A DNA stretch of 64,000 nt, from positions 124,001 through 188,000 of the forward strand of contig NZ_JANQBD010000009.1 in NCBI RefSeq assembly GCF_024722015.1, given 5' to 3'. How positions within the stretch are numbered: the first letter of the stretch is position 1; every line of letters starts with the position of its first letter. Position numbers and translations under genes: made by a program. Below the pieces are notes generated by a model, which saw only the letters and a list, made by a program, of their open reading frames with translations, was not told where the DNA came from and searched no databases. The stretch comes from Paenibacillus radicis (ex Xue et al. 2023) (lineage in GTDB: Bacteria; Bacillota; Bacilli; Paenibacillales; NBRC-103111). Below are positions 25,039-32,083 of this stretch, piece after piece.

Positions 25039-26193
25039 ATGCAAGTGGATGCTTTAGACCGCATTATCAAAAATGCGATTGACGTCATGGAGAGTAGCAA
25101 ATATCAGATTTTCGAAATCTGTGAAAGTGTTCGGTCAGAACGCAATGCTCTGAATAATGAATTACAGCAAGTTATTGACGCAACAACGCAAACCATTGAG
25201 CAAGTTGACCGGGTTGAAATGGAATACCGCAGGGCACGTGTGCGTCTAACGGAAGTAAGTCGCGATTTCAAGCGATTTACTGAGGAAGACATTCGAACGG
25301 CCTATGAATTGGCTACTCATTTGCAAACTCAGCTTGCTATGCTTAGGGAGAAAGAAGTTCACTTGAAAGCAAGGCGGGATGATTTACAGAAGCGGATCAA
25401 AAATGTGGACAAGCAGTTGGAAAGAGCGGAATCCGTCGTATCCCAAGTAAACGTAGTGCTTGAGTATTTGTCTGGAGACCTGAATCAAGTTACTCGATTG
25501 CTGGAATCCGCCAAAAATCGACAGCTTTTGGGCTTGAAAATTATTCTGGCGCAGGAAGAAGAACGCAAACGGATTGCCCGGGAAATACACGATGGTTTGG
25601 CACAAACAATGGCCAATGTAGTTTTGCGTACGGAAATTGCTGAGAGGATGCTGTCCAAGCAAGCCTTTTCTTCGGTTAAGGAGGAGCTTATTGATTTAAA
25701 GGGGCAGGTAAGAAGCGGCATTGAAGAGGTTCGGAAAATTATTTTTAATCTGAGGCCAATGGCTCTTGATGATCTGGGTCTAATTCCCGCTTTACGTAAG
25801 TTTGTCCAAGACTATGAAGAAAAATCGAAGATACGGACGAGGTTCGAATTAGTAGGCAAAGACACCAGGCTTCCTTCCGGAATGGAAGTGGCTATATACA
25901 GGCTGGTGCAAGAAGCATTCTCTAATGTTTTAAAGCATGCTCATGCGTCACATATTACTTTAGAAGTAACTTTTCAACAGCAAATGGTTAAAATAGTCGT
26001 AACGGATAACGGGATCGGCTTTGCTGTAGAAAATATTGATAAAAAGATTGAAAAAGGCAGTCATTATGGATTAATGGGAATGCGAGAACGTGTGGAACTG
26101 CTGGAAGGAAGAATGGAAATCCAGTCAGTTAAGGATACAGGTACTAAAGTATCACTCCTCATTCCAATAAAATCAGAGTCAAAGGAGGATTAA
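25039..26193 (+). CDS. degS: Sensor histidine kinase DegS
   Basis: A cytosolic histidine kinase of 384 aa. The long N-terminal coiled-coil DegS sensor region (residues 1-165) precedes the HisKA_3 dimerisation box EEERKRIAREIHDGLAQ with phospho-acceptor H184. The HATPase_c domain shows the N-box EAFSNVLKHAHA, the G1 box VTDNGIGFA and GLMGMRERVELLEG. There is no membrane segment, as in DegS of Bacillus. It phosphorylates DegU, whose gene starts 2 bases later, controlling exoenzymes, motility and competence. Loss or gain of DegU phosphate would affect the flagellar and comF genes just downstream. Confidence 0.95.
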   Translation: MQVDALDRIIKNAIDVMESSKYQIFEICESVRSERNALNNELQQVIDATTQTIEQVDRVEMEYRRARVRLTEVSRDFKRFTEEDIRTAYELATHLQTQLAMLREKEVHLKARRDDLQKRIKNVDKQLERAESVVSQVNVVLEYLSGDLNQVTRLLESAKNRQLLGLKIILAQEEERKRIAREIHDGLAQTMANVVLRTEIAERMLSKQAFSSVKEELIDLKGQVRSGIEEVRKIIFNLRPMALDDLGLIPALRKFVQDYEEKSKIRTRFELVGKDTRLPSGMEVAIYRLVQEAFSNVLKHAHASHITLEVTFQQQMVKIVVTDNGIGFAVENIDKKIEKGSHYGLMGMRERVELLEGRMEIQSVKDTGTKVSLLIPIKSESKED

Positions 26194-26195
26194 TT

Positions 26196-26921
26196 ATGGA
26201 CATAATAGGAACCTCGAAGCGTAATATTAAGCTAGTTCTTGCTGATGATCATCAATTGTTTCGTGAAGGGGTTAAACGTATCCTCAATATGGAGAATGAC
26301 CTGGAAGTAGTAGGGGAATGCGGGGACGGCATCCAAGTCATAGAGCTCTGTAATACATTGAATCCTGACATCGTATTAATGGATATTAATATGCCTGTAG
26401 AAAATGGTGTTGTTGCAACTGAGAAGCTTAAAGAAATATTTCCCGATATAAAAGTTATTATTTTGTCGATTCACGATGATGAGAGCTATGTATTTGAGAC
26501 ACTTCGTAAAGGTGCTTCCGGTTATTTATTGAAAGATATGGAGGCAGAGTCACTTATCAATGCAATTCGGTCTGTTGTAGCAGGTCACGCGTACATACAT
26601 CCTAAAGTAACTGGTAAGCTAATCAACCAGCTGCGCCGTATGACTTATTTAGATGAAGTGGGTGTTGCTGGGGCAGGTGCGGCTCCGAAAGAAGCTGGAG
26701 TTAAGTATATCCATACGGATACGAGTCCACTGACCAGACGGGAAGCGGAAGTGCTCCGTTTGATGGCTGAAGGAAAGAGTAATAAAATGATTGGTGAATT
26801 TTTGTTTATTAGTGAGAAAACGGTCAAAAATCACGTGAGCAGTATTCTTCAAAAAATGGAAGTGGATGACCGTACACAAGCTGTTATTGTTGCTATTAAA
26901 AATGGGTGGGTAACGTTGTAA
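26196..26921 (+). CDS. degU: Response regulator DegU
   Basis: A 241-aa NarL/FixJ-type transcription factor. The receiver domain has the acidic pair DD at residues 17-18, phospho-acceptor D63 (VLMDINMP) and the conserved Lys in GYLLKDM. The C-terminal LuxR-type helix-turn-helix runs from LTRREAEVLRLMAEGKSNK to SEKTVKNHVSSILQKMEV. It is co-transcribed with degS (2-base gap), with AAAGGAGG as ribosome binding site. In Bacillus DegU directly regulates comK, the fla/che promoter and degradative enzymes. Confidence 0.95.
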   Translation: MDIIGTSKRNIKLVLADDHQLFREGVKRILNMENDLEVVGECGDGIQVIELCNTLNPDIVLMDINMPVENGVVATEKLKEIFPDIKVIILSIHDDESYVFETLRKGASGYLLKDMEAESLINAIRSVVAGHAYIHPKVTGKLINQLRRMTYLDEVGVAGAGAAPKEAGVKYIHTDTSPLTRREAEVLRLMAEGKSNKMIGEFLFISEKTVKNHVSSILQKMEVDDRTQAVIVAIKNGWVTL

Positions 26922-26937
26922 TAAACATACCTAGCTA

Positions 26938-26949
26938 ACTCGCGCGAGT
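26938..26949. other. Palindrome ACTCGCGCGAGT downstream of degU
   Basis: A perfect 12-base GC-centred palindrome lies 16 bases after the degU stop, without a T run. It could be an operator or a weak degU 3' hairpin. Confidence 0.3.
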
Positions 26950-27029
26950 CGTCAAAGATCTATTTTACATCAAGAGAGGAACCGACCAACCTGTAGCCGC
27001 ATATAATGGGTTTAAGGGAGGGAGCCGCG

Positions 27030-27428
27030 ATGGTGTTAGGATTGTTGTGGATCTTTGGCAGCTATGCTGCGAGTATCGCCTTAGTACATTGGTTTTACCG
27101 GCGTCACCGGAATGAGGCTAGAGAGGCGACGCATTTCTTATTGATTACCTGTAACAGTCAGATGCAGGTTGAATGGTATATCCGGTCCTTATTTTTTTTC
27201 TCGCGGCTGAAGGGCAGGGAAATTCAAGTTACTTTATTCGATGAAGGCTCGACAGATGATACGCTGGCAATAGTTGAGAGAATGCGCAGAGAATATCAAG
27301 TGGATATTAGCGGTTTTGAAACAGCCGGTTCTTTAGAGGAATGGATTGAACAGCATGAGGATAAGCAAGTTATTGTTGTGCGGCTTGGACAGCAAGAAGG
27401 ATTAGTAACCGCTTACAAAATGTTTTGA
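27030..27428 (+). CDS. Small membrane protein with glycosyltransferase-like soluble part
   Basis: 132 aa. One N-terminal transmembrane helix (about residues 2-20) is followed by a basic stretch (YRRHRNEAREA) and an alpha/beta domain with FLLITCNSQMQVEWYIRSLFFFSR and VTLFDEGSTDDTLAIVERM. The latter resembles the first half of GT-A glycosyltransferases (the DxxSTD nucleotide-binding strand), but the domain ends at 132 aa, so catalysis is doubtful. The ATG at 27030 follows AAGGGAGGGAG; the ATG at 27006 is inside a TATAAT-like element. It precedes comFA by 23 bases and may be co-transcribed. I do not know its function. Confidence 0.6.
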   Translation: MVLGLLWIFGSYAASIALVHWFYRRHRNEAREATHFLLITCNSQMQVEWYIRSLFFFSRLKGREIQVTLFDEGSTDDTLAIVERMRREYQVDISGFETAGSLEEWIEQHEDKQVIVVRLGQQEGLVTAYKMF

Positions 27429-27451
27429 AAATGGATTATAGGTGGTGAGCG

Positions 27452-29386
27452 ATGAAGGTTGTGTTGTATTCAGTCAGGCAGGATCGCACAAGCTCGTGGC
27501 ATATCTCTTTGGATATAAGGGCGGATTTGATGCATTGGTTCGGTCAGCATAAAGATTCGTTAAGGATCTGGCTGGTGGAACCTTCCATTTCGTATGGACA
27601 AGCTGTTAGTTTGTGTGAAAAACTGAGCTCATTAGAAAGTGGAAGGAAGCTAATACGTTCTGAATCGTTACTCCGTGCCATTGCGCAGCAAGCGGCGGTA
27701 ATGGGAATCCCTCTGACTAATGGGAATGGAAGTGGATGTGAGTCGCGTATAGTGGAGTGTGATTTTGAACAGTGGGAAGCTTATCGAACCAGCCAGACTG
27801 AAGGTCGGCTGCACCTCGAGGAGGACCAGCTATCAGTGCTTGTAGAGGCCATGCAGGGTCGAAGTTTGCTTATGGACGAGGTAACCCAGTTGATGGAGCA
27901 TTACGGCCTTACAGGAGCAGTAGCTGAACCGATGGCTTATGTGCAGACCGCATACCTACGGGGGTTCCTTCAACTCAATCAGGGAGTTCAAGCTCAAAAA
28001 CAACAGCACAAGCTCAAGCTGCCATTCTTTCATAAAGAACCGGAGTATCAGTGCCATCGATGTGGCGGCGTGGACAAGCAGTTGGCTTTCACAGATTGTA
28101 TCTTTTGCGGAACGGCATGTCCTTATTGTGAGCAGTGCTTGACGATGGGGAGATCGCGTTATTGTGCCATAATGGTCAGCGCTTCTTTGCAGGATGTAAT
28201 GTTTAATAAGTCGAAAGCTGGTAATCAAGGAGAAACGAAGCTAGAGCAGTCATTATTATTAGATACCTATATACAACCCTGGGGTCTCAGTGAGATTCAA
28301 GCTGAAGCATCCTTGGAGGCATTGATGTTTTTGAAAGTAAATGATTTACAAACAGCAAAAGCCAATGCAGCAGCTCTTGAGCCACGGAAATTTCTGATCT
28401 GGGCGGTGACCGGAGCTGGTAAAACCGAAATGATCTTTCCATTGATTCAATACACCGTTGCCCAAGGCGGCAAGGTTGTGGTTGCTACGCCAAGGCGAGA
28501 TGTGGTACTGGAGCTGAAACCGCGATTGGAGAAAGCATTTGCGCCAACTCCGGTCGTTACCTTGTATGGAGGAAGCGAGCAGCGATGGGATTCTGGAATG
28601 ATTACTATTGCAACGACACACCAGCTTATGCGGTTTCGGAATGCTTTTGACCTCGTAATTATTGATGAACTGGATGCTTTCCCTTATCATAACAATCCAA
28701 TGCTGGAATACGCCGCACGGAATGTATGTAAGACAAATGGCGCTACCATATTATTATCAGCAACACCCCCTAAACATCTTCAGAAGGCGGCTAAGTGTCG
28801 TCATTTACCCCATGTAAAAGTAGCAGCAAGGTTCCATCGCCATCCGCTGCCGGTGCCTCTCCTCATGAGCAGCCCTTCACTAGCGCAGCAGCTCAAACAG
28901 TCATCCCTATCTATCAAGCTAAAGCATAGAATGATAGCCTCTTTACAAAGAGGTGCACAGGTTTTTGTATTTGTGCCCAAGATCCATCTGGTTGAACCTT
29001 TAACGCAGCTTTTAAGTCGGCTATTCCCCGAAATTGTAATACAAGGGACCTCGTCAAAGGATGACAATCGTACGCAAAAAGTAGGAGATTTCCGCAGCAG
29101 ACAAGTACGAATGCTAGTTACAACAACGATTCTGGAACGTGGAGTTACCATTCCTAAATCGGATGTGTTTATTTTGGATGCAGATGCACCCATTTTCGAT
29201 TCGGCTGCTTTGGTTCAAATGGCTGGAAGGGCGGGACGTTCGGCGGATGACCCCGCAGGCAGTGTGTTTTTTGCAGCAAAGGAAAGGACGCGCGCACAAG
29301 TCGAGGCTGTTCGACAGATTAAAGGGATGAATGCGTTGGCTAGAAAGAAAGGATATTTACGTACAAAGGAAGTGACGAAATCGTAA
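27452..29386 (+). CDS. comFA: ComFA-type DNA helicase/translocase
   Basis: ComFA is the membrane-associated ATPase thought to drive uptake of transforming DNA. The zinc-binding cysteines are C201, C204, C216, C219 and further Cys at 223, 226 and 229. Walker A is at residues 319-326 (VTGAGKTE), the DEAD-type box is DELD (405-408), motif III is LLSATPP, and motif VI is QMAGRAGRSADDP. At 644 aa it is much longer than the Bacillus protein (about 460) because of an extra N-terminal region of about 190 residues with no motif I recognise. AGGTGGTGAG is the ribosome binding site. Confidence 0.9.
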   Translation: MKVVLYSVRQDRTSSWHISLDIRADLMHWFGQHKDSLRIWLVEPSISYGQAVSLCEKLSSLESGRKLIRSESLLRAIAQQAAVMGIPLTNGNGSGCESRIVECDFEQWEAYRTSQTEGRLHLEEDQLSVLVEAMQGRSLLMDEVTQLMEHYGLTGAVAEPMAYVQTAYLRGFLQLNQGVQAQKQQHKLKLPFFHKEPEYQCHRCGGVDKQLAFTDCIFCGTACPYCEQCLTMGRSRYCAIMVSASLQDVMFNKSKAGNQGETKLEQSLLLDTYIQPWGLSEIQAEASLEALMFLKVNDLQTAKANAAALEPRKFLIWAVTGAGKTEMIFPLIQYTVAQGGKVVVATPRRDVVLELKPRLEKAFAPTPVVTLYGGSEQRWDSGMITIATTHQLMRFRNAFDLVIIDELDAFPYHNNPMLEYAARNVCKTNGATILLSATPPKHLQKAAKCRHLPHVKVAARFHRHPLPVPLLMSSPSLAQQLKQSSLSIKLKHRMIASLQRGAQVFVFVPKIHLVEPLTQLLSRLFPEIVIQGTSSKDDNRTQKVGDFRSRQVRMLVTTTILERGVTIPKSDVFILDADAPIFDSAALVQMAGRAGRSADDPAGSVFFAAKERTRAQVEAVRQIKGMNALARKKGYLRTKEVTKS

Positions 29387-29460
29387 AAAACTTATCAACC
29401 AATCGCCAGCGTTTCTCTATACGCCAGTGGTTTCAACGAACGATATCCAAAGCAGAGCTT

Positions 29461-30174
29461 ATGCTCGCCCCCAGTCGCTTGATCTGCATAGCTTGCAACG
29501 GTGCTTATACAAATCCGTGGGAGCTCCCCTTATGCCGTAATTGTGGAGATAAGATCCCTTGGATCCTGCAAGCAAGCTGCGAAACCTGTGGTCGCCCGGA
29601 AAAGTGTACCGATTGCGTACGGCGTAAGGACCCTTACTTCGAGCGGAATCGCAGTGCGGTTAGCTACAATCCTCAAATGAAAGAATGGTTAGGCCTATAC
29701 AAATACCGTGGTCATGAAGGAATACGTCAATTGATCGGCTCGATGCTGATTCATGCTTACAACCTGCATAAACAAGAGTATCCACTCGACACTACTGACT
29801 GTTCAGAATATATAACCTACGTCCCGCTAAGTGATAAAAGGCTGTCGGAACGAGGCTTCAATCAATCTCAACAGCTTGCTGAGGAGTTGGGACGTAAGAC
29901 GGGCCTTCCAGTCATTCAGCTGCTCCAAAGAATGCGTCATACGGATAAGCAGAGCTTTAAGACCAGAGGGGACCGACTGGAGGATTTGCAGGGTGTTTTT
30001 GCAGTAGCTCCTTCCGCCAAGGACAAGCATCAAGCTCTGTTTACAAGCTCCAAGGTTACTCTATATGTGGTTGATGATGTCTACACGACAGGCAGCACTT
30101 TAAATGAATGTGCTAAAGCGATTAAGAAAGAGTTCCATTCTGTCGATATATGTGGAATAAGCTGGGCGAGATAA
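29461..30174 (+). CDS. comFC: ComFC-family phosphoribosyltransferase-like protein
   Basis: ComFC is required for natural transformation and belongs to the PRTase fold. Paired cysteines (CIAC, CRNC, CETC, CTDC) form two N-terminal zinc knuckles. The domain then shows YKYRGHEGI, the substrate loop ERGFNQSQQLAEEL and the PRPP-loop VVDDVYTTGSTLNEC. The ATG at 29461 has no convincing ribosome binding site. The frame is open upstream to about 29344 and would encode RQWFQRTISKAEL, similar in style to N-termini of related proteins. The only well-spaced codon after AAAGGAAGTGA is a non-canonical ATC at 29380. The true start is uncertain. It follows comFA. Confidence 0.85.
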   Translation: MLAPSRLICIACNGAYTNPWELPLCRNCGDKIPWILQASCETCGRPEKCTDCVRRKDPYFERNRSAVSYNPQMKEWLGLYKYRGHEGIRQLIGSMLIHAYNLHKQEYPLDTTDCSEYITYVPLSDKRLSERGFNQSQQLAEELGRKTGLPVIQLLQRMRHTDKQSFKTRGDRLEDLQGVFAVAPSAKDKHQALFTSSKVTLYVVDDVYTTGSTLNECAKAIKKEFHSVDICGISWAR

Positions 30175-30192
30175 ACCGCTAGGTTATTTTCA

Positions 30193-30221
30193 TTGTACCT
30201 AAACCAGTAAGATACTATAAT
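30193..30221 (+). promoter_or_regulatory. SigA-type promoter of the coiled-coil gene
   Basis: TTGTAC (30193-30198), a 17-base spacer and a perfect TATAAT (30216-30221), 63 bases before the next start codon. Confidence 0.7.
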
Positions 30222-30283
30222 GAGAGAAACGATAATAGGGGTACGGAAATGACAGATAGTTTGTATAAGAGGGGGGATAGTTA

Positions 30284-30637
30284 ATGAGTGATCAAAAGCT
30301 GGATCTAATAATGGACATGCTTGTCGGATTGAAGACAGATGTGGATGGTTTGAGAACGGATTTGCAGGTTGTGAAAACCGATGTGAAGGGGCTGAAAACA
30401 GATTTACAAGCTGTGAAAACAGACTTACAAGCAGTAAAAACAGATTTACAGGTTGTAAAAAGGGAGCAGCAGCAGCAAGGAGATATTCTTCATCAGCTTG
30501 TCAAAATGGTAGGAGAAAACAATAAGAATCATGTCAAAATAATCGATGAACTGAGTACACACGAGCACAATATTGAAATCTTGAATAAAAATCAATTGAA
30601 GCTTGAAACAGAAATTAGCAAATTGAAAAACCGGTAA
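30284..30637 (+). CDS. Coiled-coil protein with heptad repeats, function unknown
   Basis: A 117-aa soluble protein that is almost entirely coiled coil. Residues 16-57 are six heptads of the form LKTDLQA/VKTDLQV, encoded by 21-bp tandem units. A less regular helical C-terminus with many Asn, Glu and Lys follows. Such proteins of the DUF5082/phage-like type serve as spacers or oligomerisers, but I recognise no family here. It has its own SigA promoter and a GGGGGGATAG ribosome binding site, and lies between comFC and the flagellar operon without an obvious link to either. Confidence 0.7.
   Translation: MSDQKLDLIMDMLVGLKTDVDGLRTDLQVVKTDVKGLKTDLQAVKTDLQAVKTDLQVVKREQQQQGDILHQLVKMVGENNKNHVKIIDELSTHEHNIEILNKNQLKLETEISKLKNR
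30329..30454 (+). repeat. Six 21-bp tandem repeats inside the coiled-coil gene
   Basis: Units start at 30329, 30350, 30371, 30392, 30413 and 30434, each coding for a heptad (L/V)(K/R)TD(L/V)xx. Units 4-6 are nearly identical at the DNA level (AAAACAGATTTACA core). Copy number could change by slippage without breaking the frame. Confidence 0.85.
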
Positions 30638-30651
30638 CACGTTATCGATAT
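30625..30651 (+). promoter_or_regulatory. Possible SigD promoter before yvyF
   Basis: GAAA (30625-30628), a 15-base spacer and ATCGATAT (30644-30651) compare with TAAA-N15-GCCGATAT. It sits at the head of the late flagellar operon. Confidence 0.4.
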
Positions 30652-30711
30652 TCAGCATTTTTTCTTAGACAATCATTTATCTATTTTTTCATTATGTAAG
30701 GGGGAAGCATT

Positions 30712-31134
30712 ATGAGTTTAAACGTGGATAATTGTAACCGCTGTGGTAAAGTCTATATAAAAAATACTTATGGGATTTGTGGAAATTGTATTAAGAGTAT
30801 AGATTTGCAGTATGAGAAATGTTTAAAGTATTTGCGCGAATATCGTTCTTGCTCTATTAATGAATTAAGTGAAGCGACTGAGGTTTCGGTTAGTCAGATC
30901 ACCAAGTTTATTCGCGAAGGCCGGATTTCCATTAAAGGAAATGCGAATATGAGTTATGACTGTGAAGTATGTGGCACACAAATTCGTGAACATACGATGT
31001 GTGAGCCTTGCAGGTCTAGATTGGCCAAGGAAACGAATCAAATGCGCGAGGACGAGACTCGTAAAAAGATCCAGGAAGTTCAGAGCAACAAAGCTACGTA
31101 TAACATAAGGGATCGTCTGAACGATCGTCTTTAA
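30712..31134 (+). CDS. yvyF: TIGR03826/YvyF flagellar operon protein
   Basis: A 140-aa zinc-finger-like protein always found with flgM in Bacillota. It has two cysteine clusters, CNRCGK with CGNC at the N-terminus and CEVCGTQ with CEPC near residue 100. Between them is a winged-helix-like segment SINELSEATEVSVSQITKFIREGRI that may bind DNA. The exact role is unknown; the Bacillus homologue is a flagellar-locus regulator candidate. It is first in the yvyF-flgM-flgN-flgK-flgL-DUF6470-fliW-csrA cluster. Confidence 0.88.
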   Translation: MSLNVDNCNRCGKVYIKNTYGICGNCIKSIDLQYEKCLKYLREYRSCSINELSEATEVSVSQITKFIREGRISIKGNANMSYDCEVCGTQIREHTMCEPCRSRLAKETNQMREDETRKKIQEVQSNKATYNIRDRLNDRL

Positions 31135-31157
31135 TTAAGGGTTCACCAAATTTAATA

Positions 31158-31185
31158 TAAACTTTTCCTATAACTTCACCGATAA
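31158..31185 (+). promoter_or_regulatory. Possible SigD promoter of flgM
   Basis: TAAA (31158-31161), a 16-base spacer and ACCGATAA (31178-31185, 6 of 8 with GCCGATAT). The -10 lies in the left arm of the intergenic hairpin. flgM has a SigD promoter in Bacillus. Confidence 0.45.
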
Positions 31186-31218
31186 AAGTAATAACGCTTT
31201 TACGGTGGAGTTATTTTT
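31171..31218 (+). terminator. Terminator-like hairpin between yvyF and flgM
   Basis: TAACTTCACCGATAAAAG (31171-31188) pairs almost fully with CTTTTACGGTGGAGTTA (31197-31213; one bulge, one wobble) and is followed by five T. It could attenuate read-through into flgM. Confidence 0.6.
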
Positions 31219-31240
31219 AGTTGAAAACGAGGTGTTTAAT

Positions 31241-31513
31241 ATGAAGATAAATGGAACGAACAGGGTCGGTGCGGTGAACCAATATCAGAAGAATCACGAT
31301 GCCATGTCTACTTCAGCAGCTGGGAAAACCGGTAAGAAGAAGGACCAGGTCCAGATCTCAAGTGAAGCCAAGGAACTTTTAGGCTCGAACAACTCAGCAG
31401 CGGCAGAACATTCGAAAGAACAGATAGATTCGCTAAAATCATCGGTTGCAGCAGGCACCTATAAGGTTGATTCCAGGTCGCTGGCAGAAAAGCTGTTTCC
31501 TTTTATAAAGTAA
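31241..31513 (+). CDS. flgM: Anti-sigma factor FlgM
   Basis: FlgM binds and holds SigD until the hook is complete and it is exported. The 90-aa protein has the typical N-terminus MKINGTNRV, a disordered basic middle (GKTGKKKDQ) and the conserved SigD-binding region VQISSEAKELL and VAAGTYKVDSRSLAEKL. The ATG at 31241 follows CGAGGTG. An in-frame upstream start at 31205 lies within the terminator-like hairpin. The likely target promoters (hag, flaG) are in this window. Confidence 0.92.
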   Translation: MKINGTNRVGAVNQYQKNHDAMSTSAAGKTGKKKDQVQISSEAKELLGSNNSAAAEHSKEQIDSLKSSVAAGTYKVDSRSLAEKLFPFIK

Positions 31514-31543
31514 CACTCAATCTGGATAATTAGGTGGATGAGC

Positions 31544-32044
31544 ATGGCATTTCAAGCTTTGATTCAAACGATGACGGAACTAAATGAGATACACGACACT
31601 TTGTTCGAATTAGCTGAGCTGAAGAAGCAGGTGCTCATCCGCAATGATGTGGAGCAATTGACGCAGATTGTATCCAAAGAAAACAAGCTAGTGAAACACA
31701 TTGGCGAGTTGGATCGGCAGCGGGTTGAAGTGATCGGACAATTTTTAATTGAGAAGGGCTACAAGCCCAATCCCAAAGTAACGGTAAGTGATTTGACTAA
31801 AATTATTTTCAATATTGACGATAAGAAAACCCTTTTGGGGCTGCAAAAGCAGCTTCTTGCAACAATTCGTAAGCTAAGAGAGCTGAATCAATTGAATCAA
31901 CAGCTTATTGAGCATTCTTTATCGTTTATTGATTATTCATTGGATCTTTATGTCGGACCTCCAGAAGATGACATTATCTACAGTAAGCCCAGGCAGAATA
32001 CTAATGGAAACAAAAGACTGGGTATATTCGACACAAGAGCATAG
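31544..32044 (+). CDS. flgN: Flagellar chaperone FlgN
   Basis: FlgN escorts the hook-filament junction proteins FlgK and FlgL to the flagellar export gate. The 166-aa product is mainly helical, with the family pattern LIQTMTELNEIHDTLFELAELKKQVLIRND and a C-terminal helix LRELNQLNQQLIEHSLSFIDYSLDL that binds the clients. I prefer the ATG at 31544 because AGGTGG directly touches the other ATG at 31538. flgK and flgL follow, as expected for their chaperone. Confidence 0.9.
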   Translation: MAFQALIQTMTELNEIHDTLFELAELKKQVLIRNDVEQLTQIVSKENKLVKHIGELDRQRVEVIGQFLIEKGYKPNPKVTVSDLTKIIFNIDDKKTLLGLQKQLLATIRKLRELNQLNQQLIEHSLSFIDYSLDLYVGPPEDDIIYSKPRQNTNGNKRLGIFDTRA

Positions 32045-32083
32045 ACGATGTAAATAAACAGGTTAGGGGAGGAGACTTTATAT

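Noticed and set aside
30329-30454. Tandem repeats considered as a CRISPR array
   Set aside because: The units are contiguous 21-bp coding repeats without spacers and are fully in frame with the coiled-coil gene.
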